Below are positions 8,819-19,989 of a stretch of 64,000 bases of DNA, piece after piece. Positions within the stretch are counted from its first letter, which is position 1, and every line of letters begins with the position of its first letter. Source of the DNA: JANQQN01 sp964519665 (GTDB lineage: Bacteria; Myxococcota; Kuafuiibacteriia; Kuafuiibacteriales; Kuafuiibacteriaceae). A program made the position numbers and the translations under genes. The notes under the pieces were generated by a model. The model had not been told where the DNA came from and ran no database searches. It saw only the letters and a program-made list of their open reading frames with translations. The DNA lies in contig CAZFIV010000017.1 in assembly GCA_964519665.1 (NCBI GenBank), forward strand, positions 31,423-95,422, given 5' to 3'.

Positions 8819-9637
8819 ATGAACGCGCTCCGGTTGATGCTCGCCTTCGTTCGGCGCGACTTGAAGATCGCGTTCAGCTACCGCCTGCAGTTTTTCTTGC
8901 AGGGGGCGAGCGTGTTCTCATTGCTGATCACGTTCTTCTTCCTGTCGATCATGATGAGTCGGGTGCAAGCCCACATCGTGAGCCTCGACAAGTACGGTGG
9001 GCAGTACTTCGGGTTCGTTCTGGTGGGGCTCGCCTTCAGCACCTTTCTCGACGGTACGCTCCGGACGTTTGCATTCACGATCCGCCAGGCGCAGATGACG
9101 GGGACCATGGAGGCGATGCTGGCCACCCGGGCTCGCATCGGCTGGGTCGTGGCGGGGTCGGCCCTGTACACCCTGATGAACACGAGCCTTCGAACCTGTT
9201 TGTTCGGAGTGGTTGGGGTGGTGGTTTTCCAGCAGCGGCTCTATTGGTCGGCATGGCCCGCAGTGCTCCTGGTCTTCGGGCTTACGGTGTTGTGCACGCT
9301 GTCGCTGGGGATCTTCTCGGCCGGCTTCATCGTCATGTTCAAGCAGGGTGACCCGGTGACCGGGGCCCTATCCGGCCTGTCGTGGTTGTTGTCGGGCGTC
9401 CTGTATCCGAAGGAGATCCTTCCCCCCTGGGTTCAACGGGTGGCGGACGGACTCCCGCTGACTCACACCCTCGAGTCGATGCGGTTGGCGTTGCTGACCG
9501 GCGCTCGAGCGGAAGACCTCACCCGCTCGGTGACGTACCTGACCGCTTTCGCAGGAATAAGCCTACCGCTCGCGATCGTGTGGTTCGGATGGGCCGTGGG
9601 GCGGGCCCGGATCGCAGGAAGCCTCGCAAAATACTGA
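8819..9637 (+). CDS. ABC-2 type transporter permease
   Basis: The 272-residue protein has six predicted membrane helices and the ABC-2 fold: a cytoplasmic N-terminal amphipathic stretch (LAFVRRDLKIAFSYRLQFFLQG), helices near residues 25-45, 60-78, 105-130, 140-165 and 170-195, and the re-entrant LSGVLYPKEILPPWVQRVADGLPLTHTLESMR motif typical of the family. It sits immediately downstream of its ATPase. Together they form an exporter for an unknown lipid, glycan or drug. Confidence 0.9.
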   Translation: MNALRLMLAFVRRDLKIAFSYRLQFFLQGASVFSLLITFFFLSIMMSRVQAHIVSLDKYGGQYFGFVLVGLAFSTFLDGTLRTFAFTIRQAQMTGTMEAMLATRARIGWVVAGSALYTLMNTSLRTCLFGVVGVVVFQQRLYWSAWPAVLLVFGLTVLCTLSLGIFSAGFIVMFKQGDPVTGALSGLSWLLSGVLYPKEILPPWVQRVADGLPLTHTLESMRLALLTGARAEDLTRSVTYLTAFAGISLPLAIVWFGWAVGRARIAGSLAKY

Positions 9638-9659
9638 AGACCACGCTAGCGTCATCGTT

Positions 9660-11705
<2,046 letters not shown>

Positions 11706-11746
11706 CGTCTTGACTCGCTGGCCGACCCCCACAACACTCGACCGGC

Positions 11747-13918
11747 GTGGGCGGTATAGACGGATCCGATCCAGCCGGCGGACCCGGCTCGCCAGCTGAA
11801 GGCGCGTGGCCAGGTTCGACCGGGTCCGACGACACCGTCGATCGGGAGCCGCTGGTCGGTGACCTCGCACCCGACCAGCGGCATCCTGAACCTATCCAGG
11901 AACCTGACCAGGAACCTGACGAGGGTATCGCCGAGGCCCTCGAGCATCCGAGCGCCCCCGCCGAACCGCCCGCCGAGGGCTCGAGTCCATTCGAAGCTCC
12001 CGATGACCTTCGCTTGGTGGTCGGCGAGCCCGAAAGCGTCGAGATCAGCGATTTCGACGCCGCCTTGGCCAGCACTCTGCATCGAGCCGGTCGAGCCGAG
12101 CGCTGGCCGCCGGAGGCGATGGCGGGCGAGTCCCCTCCCCACGATTCGCTGCTCAGTCAGCCGCCCGCCGGCGCTGAACGCTCGCCCGAAGAGGCGGGGG
12201 CCGGGTCAGCTCACGATTCGGCCAGCGATGCTGGCCGCGTCGGCGGTTCGCCGGGGGGCACTCCGCTGAGAACCCCGCTGCCCAGGGGGGTGGGCTCGGT
12301 CACCATGGACCCGCTGATCGGTCGGGTCATCGGCGGGCGGTACGAGATCGTTCAGCGCATCGGGTCCGGGGGCATGGGCGCCGTCTACCGAGCTCGTCAG
12401 GCATCGGTGGCCCGTCACGTGGCGCTCAAGGTGCTGCGGCCCGACCTGATCAGCAACGACCACATTCGGCAGCGCTTTCACCGGGAAGCCGAGATCATCG
12501 GTCGTCTGAGCCACCCAAACACTATCCGGCTCTATGAGTTCTGCACCACCGAGGATGGCCTCGCGGTGATGGTGATGGAGCTTCTGGATGGTCAGCCGCT
12601 CAGCGAGCGGCTGAAGAGCCAGGGCCCGATGGACCTCTCCGAGGGCTTGACGGTCGGCTCCGAGGTCGCACGTTCGCTCGCCGAGGCTCACCATCTGGGC
12701 CTGGTCCACCGCGACCTCAAACCCGCCAACATCTTTCTGCATCGCGCCGCAGGCCAGCAGATCACCAAAGTCCTCGATTTCGGGATCGCTCGCCTGATGG
12801 ATGAAGAAGCGACCCGGCTCACGGTGACCGACCAGGTCTTCGGAACTCCGCGCTACATGTCGCCGGAGCAAGGACTGTCGACGGCCAACGTCGATGCCCG
12901 CTCCGACCTGTATAGCCTGGGGTTGATCCTATACGAGTGCGTCGTCGGACAACCTCCGTTCGTCGCCCAGACGTCCTTTCAGTACCTGAGCGCGCACTCG
13001 GCTCAGCCTCCGCCGAAGCTCCGAGAGTCGCTGCCGACCGCGCCCGAGGCCCTCGAGCAGCTGATCGATGCTTGCCTGAGGAAGAAACCGGACGACCGGC
13101 CTCAGACCGCGGCGGCGATCGCCCTTCAGCTGGATGCCATTCGCAGCTCGGTCGAGGTTGGGTCTCCGCCGCCTCCGCCGCTGATGCCGCTGCGCGACCC
13201 GTCGGGCGCCCGCGGGCAGACCGACGCCACGGCCAAGGGCGTCGATCCGAACCGCGCCACCACCGGCCGAATCTGGCTCGTCGCGGCCGCGCTGGTGGTC
13301 CTCGGTTTGGTCGGGCTGGGGATCGCGCTGGCCACGCATGATTCGTCCCGAGTCGTCGCGGGTGGTGCGCCCGATGCGGGATGGGCGGATTCCGGGACCA
13401 CCGACCCGAACGCCATGCTGGCCGTCCGAGGGGGCCCCGATGCCTCAGAGAGCATCCCCGACGCCGGTCGGACCCAAAAAGAGGTGGATGGGCCGCCCGA
13501 CGCGTCGGCGGTGGCCAAGGCTCCGCCGAAGAAGCGAACCAAGCGGCGGCCATCGAAGCGCAAGTCGACCAAGCGCCGAACGGCGCCGCCTTCGAATCGG
13601 CTGACCGGTCCTGGCGTCGTGTCGGGGCCCCGGGCCTTGTATCTGGAGACCAACGACGAACAGAGCGATGACCTGCTCCGGAAGGCCCTCGGCTGCAAGA
13701 CCTCGATCCACCGAGGAGTGGCGTCGTTGACGACGCAAGGCTGCCCCACGGGCTGCGCGATCCTCATCGACGAGACGTGCGGAGGTCGCACCCCCGCCGA
13801 GAAACGTCCGATGCCCCCAGGAAAACGCGATATCGCGGTGATCTGCCGGGGCAAGGTTCAACGGATCGCCACCCTGACCTTCGTGGCGAACGACGTGACG
13901 CTCTTCCGCTGCCGTTGA
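11747..13918 (+). CDS. Ser/Thr protein kinase with long disordered N-terminus and one membrane helix
   Basis: From the GTG at 11747 the product is 723 residues. Residues 1-186 are acidic, Pro/Glu/Asp-rich and probably disordered. The kinase domain begins after an internal Met187 (base 12305), giving an alternative 537-residue product. The kinase has GSGGMGAVYRA, Lys in VALKVL, HRDLKPAN, DFG and GTPRYMSPEQ, all intact. A membrane helix (IWLVAAALVVLGLVGLGIALAT) follows near residue 505, then Lys/Pro-rich repeats and a Cys-containing C-terminal domain (CKTSIHRG...GCPTGCAILIDETCGG). The open, GC3-biased frame upstream favours the long form, but start choice is uncertain. Its position between prkA and yeaH suggests a shared stress signalling circuit. 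Confidence 0.88.
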   Translation: MGGIDGSDPAGGPGSPAEGAWPGSTGSDDTVDREPLVGDLAPDQRHPEPIQEPDQEPDEGIAEALEHPSAPAEPPAEGSSPFEAPDDLRLVVGEPESVEISDFDAALASTLHRAGRAERWPPEAMAGESPPHDSLLSQPPAGAERSPEEAGAGSAHDSASDAGRVGGSPGGTPLRTPLPRGVGSVTMDPLIGRVIGGRYEIVQRIGSGGMGAVYRARQASVARHVALKVLRPDLISNDHIRQRFHREAEIIGRLSHPNTIRLYEFCTTEDGLAVMVMELLDGQPLSERLKSQGPMDLSEGLTVGSEVARSLAEAHHLGLVHRDLKPANIFLHRAAGQQITKVLDFGIARLMDEEATRLTVTDQVFGTPRYMSPEQGLSTANVDARSDLYSLGLILYECVVGQPPFVAQTSFQYLSAHSAQPPPKLRESLPTAPEALEQLIDACLRKKPDDRPQTAAAIALQLDAIRSSVEVGSPPPPPLMPLRDPSGARGQTDATAKGVDPNRATTGRIWLVAAALVVLGLVGLGIALATHDSSRVVAGGAPDAGWADSGTTDPNAMLAVRGGPDASESIPDAGRTQKEVDGPPDASAVAKAPPKKRTKRRPSKRKSTKRRTAPPSNRLTGPGVVSGPRALYLETNDEQSDDLLRKALGCKTSIHRGVASLTTQGCPTGCAILIDETCGGRTPAEKRPMPPGKRDIAVICRGKVQRIATLTFVANDVTLFRCR

Positions 13919-14030
13919 CGCGTTGCGTTGGCCTTCTTGACCGACGCGGCCCTACCCCGGCACACTCGCGTTTTGTAGGCTGAACGGTGTCGGGGTCCGA
14001 TATGATCCTGCATCTAGGCCGGGCGGGTAA

Positions 14031-14753
14031 ATGAAGTCCTACAGCAAAGTCGGTGGAGGACCCACTGCGTCTATACACGGCGTGGCGAACGGTGCACCGG
14101 AGGAGCATCGTGTGGCTGCGGACCAGCCCTCGCTCTCGGCGCCGGACACGGTCCGGGTCCCGCTGCCGGAGCCGGTCGGCCCGATGACCGGAGCCCGCGA
14201 AACCCCGAGCACCGTAACGGTGCGGACGTCGGCGCGGTGGTCCAAACGGGGTAAGCGTATGGCCCGGTTCCGGACCGAGCGCCTCCAAGAGCTCAAGCAT
14301 CGTGAAGCGGAAGCATTGCGAGGTGCTGTGCCAGTGATCACTCATCACGTCGGTCGTCTTCGTCCGCGGAGCAACGACCCTGCGTGGCCCGAGATGCTGC
14401 GAGAATCCGGTGAGGCGCTCACGGCCGCGCTGCAGTCTGCCTTGCAGAGTGCGCGGCTCAATCGGCTCGCGGTCATGGTTGAAGACTTCCGCCAAAGCGG
14501 CTTTCACCACTTGCTGACCGAGATGCTGGTTCGGGGCAACCTGACGTCATCGATGGCCAAGGCCCATCGCGATCAGCTCAAGAAGAACATCGACGATCGA
14601 TCGTTGTCCGGCGACGCCGTCAAGCGGGGTTTTCTAGTGTTCGACGGGCTCGCCCAGCGTCTCGCCCTGCTGACTCCCGAGCTTCAGTACGACATCGACG
14701 GAGCACCGCGCGTGTTCCTGGAGACGTATGCTGGTTCGTTCCACCGCGGATGA
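14031..14753 (+). CDS. Unknown helical protein between Ser/Thr kinase and YeaH
   Basis: No known family is recognised in this 240-residue product. From about residue 77 (Met at base 14259, a possible alternative start) it is strongly helical and charged: a block around HREAEALRGAVPVITHHVGRL, a block LTAALQSALQSARLNRLAVMVEDF, and a C-terminal LTPELQYDIDG region. The first 76 residues are low-complexity. It is placed inside the prkA-kinase-yeaH run and ends 38 bp before yeaH, so it may act with that system. It does not resemble SpoVR/YcgB, the usual third member. Confidence 0.55.
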   Translation: MKSYSKVGGGPTASIHGVANGAPEEHRVAADQPSLSAPDTVRVPLPEPVGPMTGARETPSTVTVRTSARWSKRGKRMARFRTERLQELKHREAEALRGAVPVITHHVGRLRPRSNDPAWPEMLRESGEALTAALQSALQSARLNRLAVMVEDFRQSGFHHLLTEMLVRGNLTSSMAKAHRDQLKKNIDDRSLSGDAVKRGFLVFDGLAQRLALLTPELQYDIDGAPRVFLETYAGSFHRG

Positions 14754-14791
14754 CGTGACCCGCGCGGTTGAGACTGATAGCCTTCGACCGG

Positions 14792-15913
14792 ATGAGCCTG
14801 AAGATCGACACCGATCACGCGCGATTCAAGAATATCGTCCGCGGCAAGATCAAACAGAACCTTCGTAAGTACATCCAGAAGGGCGAGATGATCGGGAAGC
14901 AGGGCAAAGACCTGGTGTCGATCCCTGTCCCGTCGATCGACTTGCCGAAGTTCCGATTCGGTCACGCCGACCAGGGGGGCACCGGCCAGGGTGAGGGCGA
15001 CGTGGGTGATGTCTTGCAGCCCGGCCAGGTCAGCCCTGGGCAAGGCGGGCTCGGGCAGGCGGGCCAGGATCCGGGCGACCACGTGCTCGAGGTCGACGTG
15101 ACGATGGAAGAGCTGGCGGAGATGCTCGGCGACGAGTTGCAGCTTCCTCGCATCGAGCCGAAGGGCAAAGAGAACATCGAAGACGTGAAGATCCGCTATA
15201 CGGGCATCAACACCACGGGTCCCGAGTCGCTGCGTCACCTCAAGCGAACCTACAAGCAGGCCCTGCGTCGAACGATCGCGTCCGGTTCCTACGACCCCGA
15301 GCGGCCGCAGGTCATCTTGACGAGGCAAGACAAGCGCTACCGAACCTGGAAAGAGAACGTCGAGCCCGAGGCCAACGCGGTGATCATCTACATGATGGAC
15401 GTGTCGGGCTCGATGGGCGACGAGCAAAAAGAGATCGTGCGTATCGAGTCGTTCTGGCTCGATACGTGGCTTCGCTCGCAGTACAAGGGCATCGAAGCCC
15501 GGTACATCATTCATGACGCGATGGCCAAAGAGGTCGACCGCGACACGTTCTTTCACACCCGCGAGTCCGGGGGCACGATGATTTCTTCCGCCTACAAGCT
15601 CGCCTGGAAGATCATCGAAGAAGATTACCCGGTCTCCCAGTGGAACATCTATCCCTTCCATTTCTCGGACGGCGACAACTGGTCGGCCGACGATACCGGG
15701 CAGTGCATCGGCCTCATGCGCGACCACATGCTGCCGGTCGTCAACATGTTCTGCTACGGCCAGGTCGAGTCGCCGTACGGCTCCGGGCAGTTCATCAAAG
15801 ACCTCCGCGACGCGTTCCCCGACCCTGAGGTTCACAAGGTCGTGACGTCCGAGATCAAAGACAAAGAAGCGATCTACGGCTCGATTCGCGATTTTTTGGG
15901 CAAGGGCTACTGA
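14792..15913 (+). CDS. yeaH: YeaH/YhbH family protein (DUF444, VWA-like)
   Basis: The 373-residue protein has the DUF444 pattern: an N-terminal basic stretch (DHARFKNIVRGKIKQNLRKYI), a Gly/Gln-rich linker (residues about 60-100), and a VWA-like domain with a MIDAS-type D-x-S-G-S (MMDVSGSMGDEQKE). The signature HTRESGGTMISSAYK...FHFSDGDNW completes it. The start at 14792 (MSLKIDTDH) matches the family's N-terminus better than the in-frame codon eight residues earlier. In E. coli yeaG and yeaH are co-transcribed under stress, and conservation of the pair here supports the prkA assignment. The gene is convergent with astA, with only nine bases between the stops. Confidence 0.95.
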   Translation: MSLKIDTDHARFKNIVRGKIKQNLRKYIQKGEMIGKQGKDLVSIPVPSIDLPKFRFGHADQGGTGQGEGDVGDVLQPGQVSPGQGGLGQAGQDPGDHVLEVDVTMEELAEMLGDELQLPRIEPKGKENIEDVKIRYTGINTTGPESLRHLKRTYKQALRRTIASGSYDPERPQVILTRQDKRYRTWKENVEPEANAVIIYMMDVSGSMGDEQKEIVRIESFWLDTWLRSQYKGIEARYIIHDAMAKEVDRDTFFHTRESGGTMISSAYKLAWKIIEEDYPVSQWNIYPFHFSDGDNWSADDTGQCIGLMRDHMLPVVNMFCYGQVESPYGSGQFIKDLRDAFPDPEVHKVVTSEIKDKEAIYGSIRDFLGKGY

Positions 15914-15922
15914 GCTCCATCG

Positions 15923-16996
15923 TCATATCGGGCTCGTGTAGACGAGGTCGCTCGGGCCGACCTGAAGCAGCTTCTGCGTCGTGCGGGTCAGGCGTACCGA
16001 GGGTTCGCGCCGAGCGCTCACGGCGGCTACCGTCGCCCGAAAGCGGGTCGGTCCCACGGAAGAGCCCACCGCGACCAGCGCGCGGACCGCCCCATCTCGG
16101 CTTTCGCGTTCAAAGAGGACGGCCTGGTCGATCTGTTCGTCGAGCGGCGACGGGTCGACCACGGCGGCGCGGGTGTGTCGGACCACCGTCACCTTGTCGG
16201 TGTCCGCGTGAAAGTGGGGTCCACCGTCGAAGGGGTCGATCCGGCGCGAGTAGCGAAACCCGACCTCTTCCAGCATCCGACGGACGGGGCGGGTGGCGGG
16301 CCCGACTTCTCCGATCAAGCCGCGAACGTCTTCGGGCAGGAGCGTCGCGGTCATCTCGGCGGGGAAGAGCGAGACTATGAACTCTTTGTTGTGCTGGCTC
16401 AGCTTGTCGGCGGACTGATAGTCGAGCCCGGTAAAGCGGCGTCCAAGGTGCTCCCACAGGCGAGACCGCCCGTCCGCTTCGAGCGGGGGCATGAGCTCCG
16501 CGATCACTTCGTCTCGAAACCGGCTTCGGTACATGGCGACGAATACGAAGCGGACGAACGACAGCGGTTTGCCGAGCCCCGATGAGCGGAGGCTCGGATC
16601 GAGAACCAGCGCGCCGATCTCGGTGGGCCCGTAATAGGCGAAGCCGAGGCGCAAGGTCGTGTGTCGAAAGTGACGGTCGAGCGTCGACGAGTAGTGCTCG
16701 TCTTCGAGTACGTCGAAGTAGATGTGGGGCGCCGAAGGCGTTCCGTGTTGACTGAAGATAAGGGAACTTCCGACTACCGGGCTTCCATCCGCAGGGACGA
16801 GCACGAACATGTACTGACCTTCGGCGGGGTCGACCGGGCGACTCGTGAAGCTGCGTCGAGACGTCTCGATCAGCCGTTGCAGCTGGGCTCGGTCGTGGGG
16901 GAGGTTCACTGAGTTGAGGTGACCGGACAGCTCGAAAAGACCGTCGAGGTCTTCGGGTTCGACCTCGCGCAACAAGTACCGCTGACGGGGCGTCAT
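15923..16996 (-). CDS. astA: Arginine/ornithine N-succinyltransferase (AstA-like)
   Basis: The 357-residue protein matches the AstA family over its length: the N-terminal GNAT-like part (LREVEPEDLDGLFELSG), the acceptor block EIGALVLDPSLRSSGLGKPLSFVRFVFVA, the GRRFTGLDYQSADKLSQHNKEFI motif, and FDGGPHFHADTD near the C-terminus. The enzyme transfers succinyl from succinyl-CoA to arginine, the first step of the AST catabolic pathway. No other ast gene (astB, C, D or E) is nearby, so it may serve another acceptor or the pathway may be scattered. Start 16996 (MTPRQRYLLREVE) is favoured by the family alignment. It is divergent from glnD, with 76 bp between. Confidence 0.9.
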   Translation of the reverse strand: MTPRQRYLLREVEPEDLDGLFELSGHLNSVNLPHDRAQLQRLIETSRRSFTSRPVDPAEGQYMFVLVPADGSPVVGSSLIFSQHGTPSAPHIYFDVLEDEHYSSTLDRHFRHTTLRLGFAYYGPTEIGALVLDPSLRSSGLGKPLSFVRFVFVAMYRSRFRDEVIAELMPPLEADGRSRLWEHLGRRFTGLDYQSADKLSQHNKEFIVSLFPAEMTATLLPEDVRGLIGEVGPATRPVRRMLEEVGFRYSRRIDPFDGGPHFHADTDKVTVVRHTRAAVVDPSPLDEQIDQAVLFERESRDGAVRALVAVGSSVGPTRFRATVAAVSARREPSVRLTRTTQKLLQVGPSDLVYTSPI

Positions 16997-17072
16997 GATG
17001 ACACGGTAACCTGGTCGTGGAACCTGGACCACCGACCGGCCATCGAAATCCAGTCCGCGAGCAAAGAACTCG

Positions 17073-19919
17073 ATGACGAGTCGCTTGCTCGCCTCGAACT
17101 TACGGCGCACGATTCAACGGATGGTAGCGACCAGTGCCCACACCCTCGGTCCAAGGGCCATCGCGACGCTGAGGGCGCGTTTGGTCGAGGGGCGGGCGGC
17201 CCTGAAATCCCAGCTCGCCGGACTCCCATCGATGGACGGTGCCGGGGCCGTCGAAGCGGTCACCGACCTGATGGACGCGAGCGTTCGACAGGTGCGGGAC
17301 GCGGTCCTCGCCGAGCTCGGCGACGACGTGGCCTCGGCCGCCCCCGATGTTCACCTCGTGGCGATCGGGAGCTACGGGCGGCGGGAGCTGTGTCCACACT
17401 CCGACGTCGACTTGCTGTTTCTCTTGCCCGATGCACCCGTTCGTACGCCCTTTCACGAGCGCTACATCAACGGGATCCTGTATGGCTTGTGGGACCTCGG
17501 CCTGGAGGTCGGGCAGGCCGTCCGCACGGTGACCGAATGCCTGGAAGCCGCCCAGCAAGACCAATCGATCCTCTCGAGCCTCCTCGATGCGCGTCCGATC
17601 GATGGCGACTCGGAGGAACCGACTTTTCGAGACCTCGAGCGGGCGGTCGATCAGCTCTTGTTCAAGGGGGCATCGGCGAGCCGGCTGATCGCGGCGAAGC
17701 TCGCGGAATCGAATCAGCGCGTCGATCGCTTTGCCGACTCGATCTACCTGCTCGAGCCGAACGTCAAAGAGAGCCGAGGGGGCTTGCGCGAGCTGCATAC
17801 CGCCCGGTGGATCGCTCGGGCTCGGTGGAGGGCGCGATCTCTGGATGAGCTTCGGCGGATGGGGGTCATCTCGACGCGCGAAAGTCGCAGCCTCGAGCGG
17901 GCTTATGGCTTTTTGCTGCGGGTTCGGTGCGAGCTGCATCTCGCCGCGGGCCGTCGGCAAGATATCCTTCAGTTTCGTTTTCAGGAGCTTCTGGCTACGA
18001 CGCTGGGCTATCGGCCCCCCGATGCCGGCCCCCACGACCATCAAGGCACGGAGCGGTTCATGCGGGCGTATTACTTTCATGCCCACGCCCTTCGTCACTA
18101 CACCGAGCTGTTGATCGAGCGGGCGACGCACCACCGCCCCCGGCGGGGCCCGACCTCTACGCCCGCGCAGGGCGGTTTCCGGCTCTGGAACGGGATGCTC
18201 ACGGTCAGCAACCGGGATCAGTTTCTCAAGGATCCTTCGGCTCTCATCCGGTTGTTCCGGGTCGCGCGGGAAGAGTCGATCGAAGTGTACAGCTACACCA
18301 AAGACCTGGCGACCCACTCGCGCGGCGCCATCGACCGCAACGCCCGTCGAAGCGCCGCCGTCGTGGAAGAATTCCTCAAGCTGCTAGAGTCGCCGCATGA
18401 TGATGGTTCGGCCCTGTTCGATCTTCATCGGCTCGGGTTGCTCGCGCGGGTGATTCCGGAATGGCAGCGGATTTCAGCCCGGTGGCAGCAGTCGCTGTAC
18501 CATGTGTACACGGTCGATGTTCACAGCCTCGAAGTGGTCCGCAATCTGAAGCGCCTGCAGTCCGGCGACCTGTTCCACGAGTATCCGGAGCTCAGCCGGC
18601 TGCTCAACGACCTGCCTCGCCTCGCCGTGTTGCTGCTGGCCGCGATGTTTCACGACATCGGAAAGGGCTGGCCTCGGGGGGACCACTCGATTCGAGGCGC
18701 GAAGGTCGCCCGGGTTGCCGGCCAGCGCTTCGAAGAAGCGAAGCTCGGCCAGTGGACGCAGCGCGATACGACCGATCTGGCGTGGCTGGTCGAGCATCAT
18801 CTGGCCATGAGTGACATCGCGCAGCGCCGAGATATCTCGGATCGGCACCTGGTCGAGCAGTTCGCGGCGCAGGTCGAGAGCGTCGAGCGCCTCACGATGC
18901 TCTATCTGCTGACCGTCGCCGACATGCGGGGGACTTCGCCGAAGGTCTGGACCGATTGGAAAGGCGCCTTGCTTCGGGAGTTGTACGAGCACACCTCCGC
19001 GGTGCTGGCGGCCGATGGGGGCAGCCAAACTTCAATGGAAGAGCGACGCCGGCGGGTCGGAGTAGACGTCGTCGAGGCCGCGGATCGCTCCGAGCGGTAC
19101 ATCGAGCCCCGGGTCGTCGACGCGTTCGTCAACGCGATGCCCGCGCGGTATCTACAGGGCTTTTCGTCGCGGCAGATGGTCCGCCACGTGCAAATGTGGC
19201 GCGATGTTAGCCATCGAGGGGGTTTGGCGGTGCACGTGCGGCAGCTTCGCCGGGAGGACATCACGCGAGTGACCGTCGTTTGTCCGGACTATCCGGGTCT
19301 ACTTTCGGACCTCAGCGGCGTTCTGGCCGCGCATCACCTCGACATTCTGTCCGCCTCGATCTTTTCGCTCGATGCGCACCACGCCGACGACAGTCTCGAC
19401 CTGACCGGCGAGCTGCCTTACCAGCACCTGGAGCACATGGGTGCTCGGGGCGAGCATAAAGATCGGGTCGCGCTCGATGTCCTGTACGTCAAGCATCAGG
19501 CGAACGGCATCGTCGATGATCCGCACAAGTGGGAACAGATTCGTCGCACCCTCGAGCGAGTCGTGCTCGCCCAGCAGGAGGTGGTGTCGGTGCTGCGGGC
19601 CCGGCGGGAATCCCGGCTGCGCCGTCCCCATCGGCCGGCCCAACCGGTCAAGGTCGACGTTCGGAACCACGATAGCCGAACCGAGACGGTGGTCGACGTG
19701 TTCGGACCCGACCATCCAGGTGCGCTGCACACGATCGCCCGCGCGCTCGCGGACCTCGGCCTTTCGATCTCTCTCGCCAAGATCTCCACTCAGGGAGACC
19801 GGGTGGCCGACGGCTTCTACGTGACCGACGCTGAAACCGGTCACAAACTCGACGATCCGGACCGCATCCGCGACGTGAAGCGCGTGTTGACGGAAGCCTT
19901 TAGACAAGCCGCCGGATAA
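17073..19919 (+). CDS. glnD: [Protein-PII] uridylyltransferase / uridylyl-removing enzyme GlnD
   Basis: The 948-residue protein has the GlnD order: a nucleotidyltransferase domain with GSYGRRELCPHSDVDLLFL (G-S...D-x-D), a helical uridylyltransferase-associated region with KESRGGLRELH, an HD domain (AMFHDIGKG...HH), and two C-terminal ACT domains (VTVVCPDYPGLLSDLSGVLAAH and VDVFGPDHPGALHTIARALADLGLSI). It uridylylates PII when glutamine is low and removes UMP when glutamine is high. All catalytic motifs are intact. An alternative Met at 17121 would shorten it by 16 residues. Confidence 0.96.
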   Translation: MTSRLLASNLRRTIQRMVATSAHTLGPRAIATLRARLVEGRAALKSQLAGLPSMDGAGAVEAVTDLMDASVRQVRDAVLAELGDDVASAAPDVHLVAIGSYGRRELCPHSDVDLLFLLPDAPVRTPFHERYINGILYGLWDLGLEVGQAVRTVTECLEAAQQDQSILSSLLDARPIDGDSEEPTFRDLERAVDQLLFKGASASRLIAAKLAESNQRVDRFADSIYLLEPNVKESRGGLRELHTARWIARARWRARSLDELRRMGVISTRESRSLERAYGFLLRVRCELHLAAGRRQDILQFRFQELLATTLGYRPPDAGPHDHQGTERFMRAYYFHAHALRHYTELLIERATHHRPRRGPTSTPAQGGFRLWNGMLTVSNRDQFLKDPSALIRLFRVAREESIEVYSYTKDLATHSRGAIDRNARRSAAVVEEFLKLLESPHDDGSALFDLHRLGLLARVIPEWQRISARWQQSLYHVYTVDVHSLEVVRNLKRLQSGDLFHEYPELSRLLNDLPRLAVLLLAAMFHDIGKGWPRGDHSIRGAKVARVAGQRFEEAKLGQWTQRDTTDLAWLVEHHLAMSDIAQRRDISDRHLVEQFAAQVESVERLTMLYLLTVADMRGTSPKVWTDWKGALLRELYEHTSAVLAADGGSQTSMEERRRRVGVDVVEAADRSERYIEPRVVDAFVNAMPARYLQGFSSRQMVRHVQMWRDVSHRGGLAVHVRQLRREDITRVTVVCPDYPGLLSDLSGVLAAHHLDILSASIFSLDAHHADDSLDLTGELPYQHLEHMGARGEHKDRVALDVLYVKHQANGIVDDPHKWEQIRRTLERVVLAQQEVVSVLRARRESRLRRPHRPAQPVKVDVRNHDSRTETVVDVFGPDHPGALHTIARALADLGLSISLAKISTQGDRVADGFYVTDAETGHKLDDPDRIRDVKRVLTEAFRQAAG

Positions 19920-19943
19920 CTCGGGCGCGCCCATCGACGGGAG

Positions 19944-19970
19944 CGGGGCCCACCTCTTCATGGGGCCCCG
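19944..19970. terminator. Hairpin between convergent genes
   Basis: An imperfect GC-rich inverted repeat (CGGGGCCCA at 19944-19952 against TGGGGCCCCG at 19961-19970, one bulged base) lies between the end of glnD and the end of the convergent SH3-type gene. No T-run is seen, so the terminator function is inferred from position. Confidence 0.35.
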
Positions 19971-19989
19971 GAGGACGCGAGCCGCGGTA